From NCBI GenBank assembly GCA_003132505.1, contig PKXY01000035.1, positions 11,710 through 64,973 on the forward strand: a stretch of DNA of 53,264 nucleotides, in the 5' to 3' direction. This DNA is from Solirubrobacterales bacterium. Its GTDB lineage: Bacteria; Actinomycetota; Thermoleophilia; Solirubrobacterales; Solirubrobacteraceae. A program made the translations under genes and the position numbers. This document shows positions 41,201-49,086 of the stretch, one piece after another (the stretch's first letter is position 1; every line of letters starts with the position of its first letter). A model generated the notes under the pieces. The model was not told where the DNA came from, did no database searches, and saw only the letters and a list, made by a program, of their open reading frames with translations.

Positions 41201-42208
41201 GTGGCGAAAGGCGAAGCGATCATGCTGGAGCTCGCGGGGCGCGAGGTACGCGTCTCGAATCCGGGCAAGCTGTTCTTCCCCGAGCCAGGTTTCACGAAGC
41301 TCGACCTCGTCAACTACTACGTCGAATGCGAAGCGGCGGTGCTCCGCCACCTGCGCGAGCGGCCGACCACGCTGAAGCGCTGGGTCGACGGCGTGAGCGG
41401 CGAGTTCTTCTTCCAGAAGCGCGTGCCGGACAGCGCTCCGGCCTGGCTTGAAACCGTGACCGTCAGCTTTCCGAGCGGGCGCTCCGCGCGAGAGCTGGTC
41501 GCAGCCGACGCCGCCCACCTCGCCTGGGGAGTCAACCTCGGCGTGATCGACTGGAACCCCTGGCCCGTGCGCCGCCAGGACATCGATCATCCCGACGAGC
41601 TGCGCGTCGATCTCGACCCGACGCCCGAGGTCGGCTTCGACGAGGTGCGCGCCGTCGCCGCTGGCGTGCGCGAGGTGCTCGAGGAGCACGACCTGCTCGG
41701 CTTCCCCAAGACCTCCGGCTCGCGCGGCATCCACGTCAACGTCCGCATCGAGCCACGGCACAGCTTTGGCGAAGTGCGCCGGGCGGCGCTGGCGCTGGCG
41801 CGTGAGGTCGAGCGGCGGATGCCCGGGCGCGCCACGAGCAAATGGTGGAAGGAGGAGCGCGTCGGCGTGTTCGTCGACTACAACCAGAACGCCCGCGACC
41901 GCACGGTCGCCTCGGCCTACTCGGTTCGCGCCACGCCAGACGCCCGCGTCTCGTGTCCGTTTCACTGGAGCGAGCTGGAGGACGTCGAACCGGCCGCGCT
42001 GCGGCTCGACACGGTGCCGTCGCTCCTGCGCGAGCGCGGCGACCCGTCGGCCGCGATCGACGACCGGGCCGGCTCGCTCGACTCGCTGCTCGAGCTGGCC
42101 TCGCGCGACGAGGCCGCGGGTCTCGGCGACGCACCGTGGCCGCCCAACTTCGCCAAGCAGCCCGGCGAGGGTCCGCGCGTGCAGCCGAGCCGAGCGCGCG
42201 AGCGCTAG
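41201..42208 (+). CDS. LigD-type polymerase/primase domain protein (stand-alone)
   Basis: 335 aa. Archaeo-eukaryotic primase fold as in the LigD polymerase domain: KLFFPEPGFTKLDLVNYY, LKRWVDGVSGEFFFQKR, catalytic DELRVDLDPTP (Asp137, Asp139), KTSGSRGIHVNV (His178) and VFVDYNQNARDRTVASAYSVRA (Asp226). Such enzymes fill gaps with ribonucleotides in non-homologous end joining or in base-excision repair (Prim-PolC). There is no ligase or phosphoesterase domain fused. The ATP ligase is the convergent neighbour, overlapping by 4 bp. Start GTG 41201; an ATG at 41222 in frame is an alternative. No Ku gene is in the window. Confidence 0.92.
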   Translation: MAKGEAIMLELAGREVRVSNPGKLFFPEPGFTKLDLVNYYVECEAAVLRHLRERPTTLKRWVDGVSGEFFFQKRVPDSAPAWLETVTVSFPSGRSARELVAADAAHLAWGVNLGVIDWNPWPVRRQDIDHPDELRVDLDPTPEVGFDEVRAVAAGVREVLEEHDLLGFPKTSGSRGIHVNVRIEPRHSFGEVRRAALALAREVERRMPGRATSKWWKEERVGVFVDYNQNARDRTVASAYSVRATPDARVSCPFHWSELEDVEPAALRLDTVPSLLRERGDPSAAIDDRAGSLDSLLELASRDEAAGLGDAPWPPNFAKQPGEGPRVQPSRARER

Positions 42209-43134
42209 TCGAGCTGCTCGAAGCGACAGTCGCGCGGCGGCTTGTCCTCGCGCCAGCGCAGCACCGTCGTCCCGTGGCGGATGCGCCCGTCGCTTGAGTG
42301 GTCGTAGGTGACCTCGACGACCAGCTCCGGACGCAGTTCGACCCATTCGAGCTCGCGGCCGGCACTCCAGCGGCTCGGCTCACCGCTCCCGCGCTCGCCG
42401 GTCTCATACTGCGCGAGCCGCTCACGCAGGGCCCGTTTCTCGGCCGCCGTGAAGGCCGAGCTGTGGCCGACCGTTCGCAGGGTGCCGTCAGTCGCATAGA
42501 GCCCGAGGATCAATGAGCCGACGCTTCCCGGCGTCTTGCCGGGGCGGTAGCCGATCACGACGCAGTCGATCGTGCGCTGACGCTTGACCTTGACCATCGC
42601 CGTCCGCTTGCCCGGCGCGTATGGGGCGTCGAGGCGCTTTGCGATCACACCCTCGGTGTGCTGGAGCCAGCCTTCGGCGTCGGCCGCATCGAGCACGAGC
42701 TCGGCGCGGCGCAGACCTTCGATCGACTCGAGCGCTGCGCGTCGCTCCGAGAACGGGCGATCGAGCAGCTCGACGCCGTCGCGCGAGAGCAGATCGAAAG
42801 CGATGAACGAAGCAGGCGATTCGCCGGCGAGGCGCTCGATGCGGGAGGCCGCCGGGTGGATGCGCTGCTGAAGCGCGCCAAACGCCTCGCCGCCGCCGGG
42901 AGCGTCGATCACGATCTCACCGTCAAGGACATACTCGCCCGCCGGGAAACGCAGCTCGGGGAAGTAGCGGCGGAGGTCCTTGCCGCCGCGCGACTGAAGT
43001 CGGAGCTCCTCGCCGGCGACGAATACGATCGCGCGGAAGCCGTCGTACTTCTGCTCATAGGCCCATTCCGGTCCAACGGGCAGCGCGGCGGCGCCACGGG
43101 CGAGCGCCGGCTCGATCGGGAATTGGACCGCCAT
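42205..43134 (-). CDS. ATP-dependent DNA ligase (LigC/LigD-ligase type)
   Basis: 309 aa, a minimal two-domain ligase. Motif I EQKYDGFRA with adenylated Lys29, motif III YVLDGEIV and FIAFDLLSRDG, motif IV EGVIAKR, motif V MVKVKRQRT, then an OB-fold (PGSVGSLILGLY) ending with LRWREDKPPRDC. No DNA-binding domain, so it resembles mycobacterial LigC or the ligase part of LigD. It seals nicks with ATP, probably together with the convergent primase-polymerase. The ATG at 43134 has TAGGGT 8 nt upstream and is divergent from the DtxR-type gene. Confidence 0.93.
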   Translation of the reverse strand: MAVQFPIEPALARGAAALPVGPEWAYEQKYDGFRAIVFVAGEELRLQSRGGKDLRRYFPELRFPAGEYVLDGEIVIDAPGGGEAFGALQQRIHPAASRIERLAGESPASFIAFDLLSRDGVELLDRPFSERRAALESIEGLRRAELVLDAADAEGWLQHTEGVIAKRLDAPYAPGKRTAMVKVKRQRTIDCVVIGYRPGKTPGSVGSLILGLYATDGTLRTVGHSSAFTAAEKRALRERLAQYETGERGSGEPSRWSAGRELEWVELRPELVVEVTYDHSSDGRIRHGTTVLRWREDKPPRDCRFEQLD

Positions 43135-43142
43135 CAGGGCTG

Positions 43143-43163
43143 ACCCTAGCGTGACGATACAGT
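43143..43163. promoter_or_regulatory. Divergent leaderless promoters of the ligase and DtxR-type genes
   Basis: Minus-strand TAGGGT (43148-43143) is 8 nt before ATG 43134; plus-strand TACAGT (43158-43163) is 8 nt before ATG 43172. The hexamers do not overlap here. The equal spacing supports ATG 43172 over the GTG at 43151, which would lie upstream of the promoter. Confidence 0.55.
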
Positions 43164-43171
43164 CAGCGGTG

Positions 43172-43885
43172 ATGAGTGGAGATCACGCGACCGTCGCCGA
43201 GGACGAGTACCTCCAGACGCTCTACTGGCTCTATGAGGCGGGCCTGCCGATGACCGGCGCCAACGTCGCCCGTGCGATGCAGCTCGCGGCGCCGACGGTG
43301 CACGAGATGATCGGCCGCCTTCAGCGCGACGGTTACATCACTCGCGCCAGCGACAAGTCGATCGACTTCACCGAGATGGGCGAGCGCCACGCAGCTGAGA
43401 TCGTCAGCCGCCACCGCCTGATCGAGCGGTTCCTTACCGACCTGCTCGGCATCCCCTGGGACGAGGTCCACGAGGAGGCCGAACGACTCGAGCACGCAAT
43501 GTCGCCTGTGCTCGAGGAGCGGATGCGGGCGGCGATCGGCGAGGCTCGCACGTGCCCGCACGGCCACCCGATCTTCGCCGGCTCGCGGATTCCGGGCGTG
43601 CCGCTGGCCGACGTGGCGCCGGGCGCGAAGGTTGTCGTGCTGCGCTTCGAGAACGAGGCCGAAGACCTGCTTCATTATCTGCGGGCGGTCGGGCTGGAGC
43701 CGGGGCTCGAGGCACGCCTCGCACAGTCGGATGCCGATCAGATCGTCCTTGAAGCGGTTGACCGCCGTTGCGTGATCACGCGCAGCGTCGCCGAGACGGT
43801 GTCGGTCACCGCCGATCCCTCGCCGCCGCCGCGGGTCGCGCTGCCCGAGCAGCTCGTGCTGGCGACCCAGCGCTACGGTCGCTAA
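43172..43885 (+). CDS. DtxR/IdeR/MntR-family metal-dependent transcriptional regulator
   Basis: 237 aa. An N-terminal winged helix (EDEYLQTLYWLYEAGLPMTG, then PTVHEMIGRLQRDGYI) is followed by the dimerisation/metal domain with HRLIERFLTDLLG, EEAERLEHAMSP and CPHGHPI (Cys128, His130), the metal ligands of DtxR proteins. Residues about 150-235 form the SH3-like FeoA domain (ADVAPGAKVVVLRFEN). With Fe2+ or Mn2+ it should repress iron or manganese genes. The regulon is not visible here; the neighbours are DNA repair and metabolic genes. The 3' end overlaps the convergent aminotransferase by 4 bp. Confidence 0.92.
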   Translation: MSGDHATVAEDEYLQTLYWLYEAGLPMTGANVARAMQLAAPTVHEMIGRLQRDGYITRASDKSIDFTEMGERHAAEIVSRHRLIERFLTDLLGIPWDEVHEEAERLEHAMSPVLEERMRAAIGEARTCPHGHPIFAGSRIPGVPLADVAPGAKVVVLRFENEAEDLLHYLRAVGLEPGLEARLAQSDADQIVLEAVDRRCVITRSVAETVSVTADPSPPPRVALPEQLVLATQRYGR

Positions 43886-44991
43886 GAAGCTGCGAGCGCG
43901 GCGACCGCGCCAGCCAGCCGCGCAACCGCCGCGTCGATCTCGGCGGGCGTGACCGGGGCAAACGACAGCCGAACCGCTCCCGAGCTGCCATCGATCACGA
44001 AGTCGTCGCCGTCCACGATTGCGACCCCGTGCGCGGCCGCGGCGGCGACGAGCTTCGTCGAGTCGATCCCTTGGCCGAGCTCGAGCCAGAGGAAATAGCC
44101 GCCGTCCGGCGCCGTGAAGCGGGTCTCCGGGAGGGCCTCTGACAGACCGCTCGCCAGCCGCTCGCAGCGCTCGGCTAGCGCGTCGCGGACTCGTGCGCTC
44201 GATCGCTCGAGCGCTCCCGAAGTGCAGAACTCGTATGTGATCGCTTCGCTCACCATCCCGGGCGAGATGTAGGTGCTCGTTGCGCGCTTGGCGATCGTCG
44301 CGATCAGCTCGGCCGGGCCGACGAGGTAGCCGACGCGGATCCCGGGGCAGACGGTCTTCGAGAACGACGACGCGTAGACGACGCGACCGGCACCTTCATC
44401 CAACGAGAAGATCGTCGGCAGCGCCTCGCCGCGGAAGCGCAGCGCTATATAGGGGTCGTCTTCGAAGATCGTGAAGTCGTAGCGGTGCGCCAGCTCGAGC
44501 AGCCGCCGCCGCTTCTCGAGCGAGAGCGTGTAGCCGGCGGGGTTGTGGAAGTTCGGGATGATGTGCGCGAACGCCGGCCGCGTGCCAGCGGCCAGCCTGC
44601 TTTCGAGCGCGTCAACGTCGATTCCGTCGGATTCCAAGGCGACCGCGTGGAGATTCGCGCCTCGCCGGCGCAGCGCGAGAATCGTCCGGTCATAGGACGG
44701 GCGCTCGATCACGACGTGGCTCCCCGGCAGCGCCAGCTCGTCGAATAGGAACGCGTCAGCCTGCATCGAGCCGTTCGTGACCAGCACCTGCGACTCCTCG
44801 ACGCCATGCCAGTCGGCGATCAGGCGCCGCAGCGGCAGGTAGCCGACCGAGGTTCCGTAGGCGGTCGCGCCCCCAGGATCGTTCTCGAACGCGCGTGCGG
44901 CAGCGTCACGCAGACCGTCGACGTCGATGATGTCGAGCGACGGCGCGCCACGTGCGAGCGAGATCGTGCCGGTCGCGTTCACGACGGACAT
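43882..44991 (-). CDS. PLP-dependent aminotransferase (class I/II, 2-aminoadipate/MocR-like)
   Basis: 369 aa. Fold type I features: YGTSVGYLPLRRLIADWHGV, LVTNGSMQADAF, IIPNFHNPAGYTLSLEKR, IFEDDPYIALRF, and SSFSKTVCPGIRVGYLVGP with the PLP Lys212. It resembles the aminotransferase half of MocR regulators and LysN-type 2-aminoadipate transaminases, but has no GntR DNA-binding domain; the ATG at 44991 is only 5 bp after the sucD stop, leaving no room for one. It is the third gene of a sucC-sucD-aminotransferase transcript. The substrate is probably an alpha-amino acid paired with 2-oxoglutarate; this is inference. Confidence 0.88.
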   Translation of the reverse strand: MSVVNATGTISLARGAPSLDIIDVDGLRDAAARAFENDPGGATAYGTSVGYLPLRRLIADWHGVEESQVLVTNGSMQADAFLFDELALPGSHVVIERPSYDRTILALRRRGANLHAVALESDGIDVDALESRLAAGTRPAFAHIIPNFHNPAGYTLSLEKRRRLLELAHRYDFTIFEDDPYIALRFRGEALPTIFSLDEGAGRVVYASSFSKTVCPGIRVGYLVGPAELIATIAKRATSTYISPGMVSEAITYEFCTSGALERSSARVRDALAERCERLASGLSEALPETRFTAPDGGYFLWLELGQGIDSTKLVAAAAAHGVAIVDGDDFVIDGSSGAVRLSFAPVTPAEIDAAVARLAGAVAALAAS

Positions 44992-44996
44992 GATGA

Positions 44997-45869
44997 CTAG
45001 CCGAGCATGGAGGCGACGATGTCCGCCACCTCTGTCGGTGTGCGCCCGACGCGAACGCCGTGCGCCTCGAGCGCCGCCGCCTTCGCCGCTGCGGTTCCGT
45101 GGGTTCCGGAGACGATTGCGCCGGCGTGGCCCATCGTCTTGCCGGGTGGAGCGGTGAAGCCGGCGATGTATGCGACGACCGGCTTCGAGACGTTGGCGGC
45201 GATGTAATCCGCTGCCTCCTCCTCGCCCTGGCCGCCGATCTCGCCGCTCATCACGATCAGTTCGGTCTCAGGGTCGGCCTCGAACAGCGCGATGATGTCG
45301 ACGAAGCTCGAGCCCGGCACGGGGTCGCCGCCGATCCCGACGATCGACGAATTGCCGAGGCCGCGCTGGGCCAGCTCGTTGCCGACCTGGTAGGTGAGGG
45401 TGCCGGAGCGCGAGACGACGCCGACGTTTCCTTCGCGGAAGAAGTCTGCGGGGATGATCCCGACGTTTGCCTTGCCGGGCGAGAGGACGCCCGGGCAGTT
45501 CGGTCCGATCAGGCGCGCACCGCCGGCGCGCCGCAGCTCCGTGTAGACGCGCAGTTCGTCGTGCGCGGGGATCCCCTCGGTGATCGCGATGATCGTCGCG
45601 ATCCCGGCGTCGGTCGCCTCGAGGATCGAGTCCGCCGCAAATGGTGGTGGAACGAAGATCATCGCGGTGTTGGCGGCGCTCTCCGCGACCGCCTCACGGA
45701 AGGTGTTGAACACCGGTATTCCCTCGACATCCTGTCCGCCCTTGCCGGGGGTGACGCCCGCGACGACGTTCGTGCCGTAGCGGCGGTTGTTCAGCGCGTG
45801 GAAGCTGCCCTCGCGGCCGGTGATGCCGGAAACGCAGAGGCGCGTATCGCGATCGACGACGACGCTCAC
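44997..45869 (-). CDS. sucD: Succinyl-CoA ligase alpha subunit
   Basis: 290 aa. CoA-binding domain ([32 protein letters not shown]), [18 protein letters not shown], and the phosphohistidine loop GHAGAIVSG with His248. It converts succinyl-CoA to succinate with nucleotide triphosphate formation, in complex with SucC. The start GTG 45869 overlaps the sucC stop (GTGA), so the subunits are made in equal amounts. A much longer reading frame exists upstream, but it only runs out of frame through sucC. The segment [10 protein letters not shown] has a His where SGGKGTA is common. Confidence 0.96.
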   Translation of the reverse strand: MSVVVDRDTRLCVSGITGREGSFHALNNRRYGTNVVAGVTPGKGGQDVEGIPVFNTFREAVAESAANTAMIFVPPPFAADSILEATDAGIATIIAITEGIPAHDELRVYTELRRAGGARLIGPNCPGVLSPGKANVGIIPADFFREGNVGVVSRSGTLTYQVGNELAQRGLGNSSIVGIGGDPVPGSSFVDIIALFEADPETELIVMSGEIGGQGEEEAADYIAANVSKPVVAYIAGFTAPPGKTMGHAGAIVSGTHGTAAAKAAALEAHGVRVGRTPTEVADIVASMLG

Positions 45870-47005
45870 TTCGCCAGCTCCACTACGAGCGCCGCAGCTT
45901 CGTCCATCGTCGACGCGCCATGAACGTTGGGCAGCTTCGCCGCCTCGAGCAGCTCGCGGCCGAGGCTGCCGTTCGTGCCGTCGAGGCGTACGACGAACGG
46001 GACGTCTGGTCTGATCTGCTCGAACGCCTCGATCAGGCCGCGTGCCACCTCGTCGCAGCGCGTGATGCCGCCGAAGATGTTGAACAGCACGGCCGTCACC
46101 TTCGGGTTCGACAGGATCACCTCGACCGCTGCGGTGATCGCCTCGGCCTTTGCGCCGCCACCGGCGTCGAGGAAGTTCGCCGGCGCGCCGCCGTGTTGCG
46201 CGACCACGTCGAGTGTCGACATCACGAGTCCCGCCCCGTTGCCGAGAATGCCGATGTCGCCGTCGAGCTTGACGTAGGTCAGGTGGCGCTCTTTGGCCAT
46301 CCGCTCCTGCGGATCCTCCGCCGATAGGTCGCGCAGCTCGGCGTTCTCGGGGTGGCGGTAGAGCGCGTTGTCGTCGAGCGTCACCTTCGCGTCGAGTGCG
46401 ACCAGCGCCCGCTCCGGCGTCACGACCAGCGGGTTGACCTCGACGAGCATCGCCTCCTCCTCGACGAAGGTCGCGTACAGCGCGGCGAGGAATGCGCCGA
46501 CACCGCGAACGACATCGGCGTCGACGCCCGCCTCGTAGGCGAGTCGCCGGCCGTGGAAGGGCTGGAAGCCGAGCAGCGGGTCGACGTGCAGCGTCGCAAT
46601 CGCCTCCGGCGTCTCCTCGGCGACCTGCTCGATATCCATGCCGCCACGCGTCGAGAGCATCACGAGGGCGGCCTTGGCGCTGCGGTCGAAGACGATCGAG
46701 GCGTAGTACTCGGAGGCGATCTCTGAAGCTCCCTCGATCCAGACCTCGTGCACGGTAAGGCCGCGGATATCCATGCCGAGGATCGCGCCTGCGTGTTCGC
46801 GCGCCTGCGCCTCGTCGCCGGCGATCTTGATGCCGCCGAGCTTGCCACGCCCGCCGATCTGGACCTGGGCCTTGACGGCGCACGCGTAGCCGATCTCGTT
46901 CGCTGCCGCGGCCGCCTCATCGATCGTCGCGGCGACCTTGCCCCTGGGTACCGGAATGCCGTGGCGAGCGAGCAGCTGCTTGCCCTGGTACTCGAGTAGA
47001 TCCAT
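45866..47005 (-). CDS. sucC: Succinyl-CoA ligase beta subunit
   Basis: 379 aa. ATP-grasp domain: MDLLEYQGKQLLARHGIPVP, AVKAQVQIGGRGKLGGIK, VEVNPLVVTPE and LDAKVTLDDNALYRHPE, then the C-terminal GAGLVMSTLDVV and NIFGGITRCDEVARG. It binds the nucleotide and activates phosphate for transfer through SucD. The first gene of the sucCD-aminotransferase operon, with ATG 47005. TAGAGT lies 12 nt upstream on the minus strand as a possible -10. Nucleotide preference (ATP or GTP) cannot be told. Confidence 0.96.
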   Translation of the reverse strand: MDLLEYQGKQLLARHGIPVPRGKVAATIDEAAAAANEIGYACAVKAQVQIGGRGKLGGIKIAGDEAQAREHAGAILGMDIRGLTVHEVWIEGASEIASEYYASIVFDRSAKAALVMLSTRGGMDIEQVAEETPEAIATLHVDPLLGFQPFHGRRLAYEAGVDADVVRGVGAFLAALYATFVEEEAMLVEVNPLVVTPERALVALDAKVTLDDNALYRHPENAELRDLSAEDPQERMAKERHLTYVKLDGDIGILGNGAGLVMSTLDVVAQHGGAPANFLDAGGGAKAEAITAAVEVILSNPKVTAVLFNIFGGITRCDEVARGLIEAFEQIRPDVPFVVRLDGTNGSLGRELLEAAKLPNVHGASTMDEAAALVVELAK

Positions 47006-47086
47006 CAGCGGGCGCGGACTCTAGACGACGTTCATAATTGCCGTCGCGCTCCGCGCAAATTCCCGCCACCAGGAGATCCCTCACAG

Positions 47087-47767
47087 ATGCCACTGCCGAC
47101 TAAGCCGACGTTCGTCACCTTCGACGTGTACGGCACCTTGATCGATTGGGAGAAGGGAATCTGGGATGCATTCTCGGCGGAAGCTGACCGCGACGGCTTC
47201 ACGATCGAACGCGAAGAGGTGATCTCGCTCTTCATGGAGATCCAGCGCGAGATCGAGGGCGGCTCCTACGAGCTCTACGCCGAGGTGCTGCGACGGACCG
47301 TCGTCGAGATCGCCAAACGCCTCGGCTGGCCGCTCGAACCGTCGCGCTCCGGCTTCCTGCCCGACTCCGTCCAGCGCTGGGAACCGTTTCGCGAGACGCG
47401 CGTCCAGCTCGACAAGATCGCCAAGAAGTACAACGTCGGCCTGATCTCGAACATCGACGACAAGCTGCTGGGCCAGACGCGGCGCCATCTCCAGATCGAC
47501 TTCGACATCGTCGTCACCGCCCAGCAGGTCCGCTCCTACAAGCCAGACGTGGCCCACTTCAACGAGTGTGCGCGTCGCATCGGCGGCAAGAAGGGCTGGG
47601 TCCACGTGGCCTCGAGCTACTACCACGACATCGAGCCCTGCGTGAAGGCGAAGATCCCGGTGATCTGGGTGAACCGCCACAAGGAGACGCTCGACGCCGG
47701 GCAGCGCAAGCCGACGGCCGAGGTCGCCAACCTGCGCGAGGCGGCGAGACTGCTCGGGATCGCCTAG
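47087..47767 (+). CDS. Haloacid dehalogenase type II-like hydrolase
   Basis: 226 aa, the size of L-2-haloacid dehalogenases. FVTFDVYGTLIDWEKG has the nucleophile Asp13 and the dehalogenase-type FDxYGTLxD; LISNID supplies the motif II Ser/Asn; SYKPDVAHF has the motif III Lys; the usual motif IV region reads HVASSYYHDIEPCVKAKIPVIWVNR, where HD replaces the common ND/DD. It may dehalogenate or dephosphorylate a small acid; specificity is unknown. AGGAG at 47071-47075 precedes the ATG by 11 nt, and CATAAT at 47033-47038 is a possible -10. It is divergent from sucC. Confidence 0.85.
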   Translation: MPLPTKPTFVTFDVYGTLIDWEKGIWDAFSAEADRDGFTIEREEVISLFMEIQREIEGGSYELYAEVLRRTVVEIAKRLGWPLEPSRSGFLPDSVQRWEPFRETRVQLDKIAKKYNVGLISNIDDKLLGQTRRHLQIDFDIVVTAQQVRSYKPDVAHFNECARRIGGKKGWVHVASSYYHDIEPCVKAKIPVIWVNRHKETLDAGQRKPTAEVANLREAARLLGIA

Positions 47768-47804
47768 CGGCGGCTCGCTCGCAGGACCGGCCTGAGCATT
47801 TGTG

Positions 47805-48587
47805 ATGCGCGCGATCGGCGTCCATGAGGACGTGATCGTCCTGGAGAGCCGGCTGTGGCGCACCACGTGCACTCTGGTTCGCGGTGGCGTAGGCGATGCG
47901 GCCGAGGGCTTCGTGATCGATTCGCCGGTGCTGCCTGACGAGCTCGAGCTGCTGCCGGCGGTCCTTGAGCAGTCTGGCTTCCCGCTGAGCGGCCTGCTCG
48001 CGACGCACGCCGACTGGGACCATCTGCTCGGTCGCCTCGCCTTCCCGCGTGCCGCGCTTGGCGTGGCGGAGACGACTGCCGCGCGGCTGCGGGCCGAGCC
48101 CGGTGCCGCGCAGCGCGAGTTGCGCGAGTTCGACGAGCGCTTTTATGTGTCACGTCCGGCGCCTTTGTCGCTGGGGCAGATTGAGCCGCTTGCGGTGCCG
48201 GGGTACTGCGGACTGGGAGACAGCGAGCTCGAGCTGCACCCGACCGGGGGCCACACCGTCGACGGCATGGCGGTCTGGGCTCCATGGCTCGGTCTGCTCG
48301 TCTGCGGCGACTACCTCTCGCCGTTCGAGATCCCTACGGTGTCAGCCGGCGTGGGCGCCTACCTCGACACCCTGACGCGGCTCGAGCCGCTCGTCGCCGC
48401 AGCCTCGCGCATCGTGCCCGGCCATGGTGGCGTGATCAACAGAGAGACGGCCCAGAGGGTCCTCGCTGAGGACCGCGCCTACCTCGAGGCTCTGGGACGC
48501 GACAGCGGTGGCGTCGCGCTACCGGACGGCCGGCGCGACGGCGAGCAGCGTCGTCTGCACGCGGAGAACGTCGCGCGGCTGGCCTAG
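47805..48587 (+). CDS. Metallo-beta-lactamase fold hydrolase
   Basis: 260 aa. MBL motifs in order: LLATHADWDHLLG (a variant of HxHxDH with Asp for the second His), HPTGGHTVDGMAVW, LLVCGDYLS with the bridging Asp, and IVPGHGGVI. The family includes glyoxalase II-like thiolesterases and lactonases; the substrate is unknown. The Asp variant still offers a metal ligand, as in other members with HxDxDH, so activity is likely. ATG 47805 is 37 bp after the HAD stop, probably the same transcript. The convergent GNAT gene ends 13 bp further on. Confidence 0.85.
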   Translation: MRAIGVHEDVIVLESRLWRTTCTLVRGGVGDAAEGFVIDSPVLPDELELLPAVLEQSGFPLSGLLATHADWDHLLGRLAFPRAALGVAETTAARLRAEPGAAQRELREFDERFYVSRPAPLSLGQIEPLAVPGYCGLGDSELELHPTGGHTVDGMAVWAPWLGLLVCGDYLSPFEIPTVSAGVGAYLDTLTRLEPLVAAASRIVPGHGGVINRETAQRVLAEDRAYLEALGRDSGGVALPDGRRDGEQRRLHAENVARLA

Positions 48588-48600
48588 ATGGTTTAACCAG

Positions 48601-49086
48601 CTAGAGCTGGCGACCGAGGAAGACGTCGCGCCCCTGAAGCGGGCCGTGCGCCTTGCTGGCGGCCGAGAAGCCGAGCGACTCGTACAGCGCGAGCGCTCCA
48701 AGGTTGTCCTCATTGGTGTCGAGCTCGATCCGCCTTGCGCCGCGCGTGCCAGCGCGCTCGAACGCGGCGAGCACCAGCGCGCGCCCGAGACCCTTGCCGC
48801 GCGCGGTCTCCTCGACGAACAGGTCCTCGAGCCAGCAGTCGTCGCACGACATCCAGACCGAATGACGAAAGCGCAGCTGGCAGACGCCCGCCGGCGCCGT
48901 CGCTGGCGCCGTCGCGGCCAGCAGGAACTCGGTGTCGGGGTCGGCGATCAGTGCCGACACCGAGTCGCGCATCGCCGCCTCGCTCGGCGCGTCGCCCTCG
49001 AACCAGTCACGGAACGCGATCAGCAGCCGTGCGACGTCCTCGGCGTCCTGCGCCTGCGCGCGCCAGACGCGCGGCCCGCCGCTCAC
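48601..49086 (-). CDS. GNAT family N-acetyltransferase
   Basis: 161 aa. Acetyl-CoA binding motif A in WLEDLFVEETARGKGLGRALVLAAF (V/I-x-x-x-x-R-GxGxG/A) and motif B in DTNEDNLGALALYESLGF. It should acetylate an amine or protein lysine. The start GTG 49086 overlaps the stop of the acyl-CoA carboxylase alpha subunit gene (GTGA), so the two are translationally coupled. That suggests a link to acyl-CoA metabolism, possibly an acetylation switch on the carboxylase, but nothing in the sequence proves the target. Confidence 0.88.
   Translation of the reverse strand: MSGGPRVWRAQAQDAEDVARLLIAFRDWFEGDAPSEAAMRDSVSALIADPDTEFLLAATAPATAPAGVCQLRFRHSVWMSCDDCWLEDLFVEETARGKGLGRALVLAAFERAGTRGARRIELDTNEDNLGALALYESLGFSAASKAHGPLQGRDVFLGRQL

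Noticed and set aside
45870-46883. N-terminal extension of sucD by 338 codons
   Set aside because: It is the out-of-frame reading of sucC; SucD homology begins at the GTG at 45869.
48001-48040. MBL protein judged inactive because HxHxDH reads HADWDH
   Set aside because: Asp can serve as metal ligand and the remaining His/Asp ligands are intact; similar variants occur in active members.
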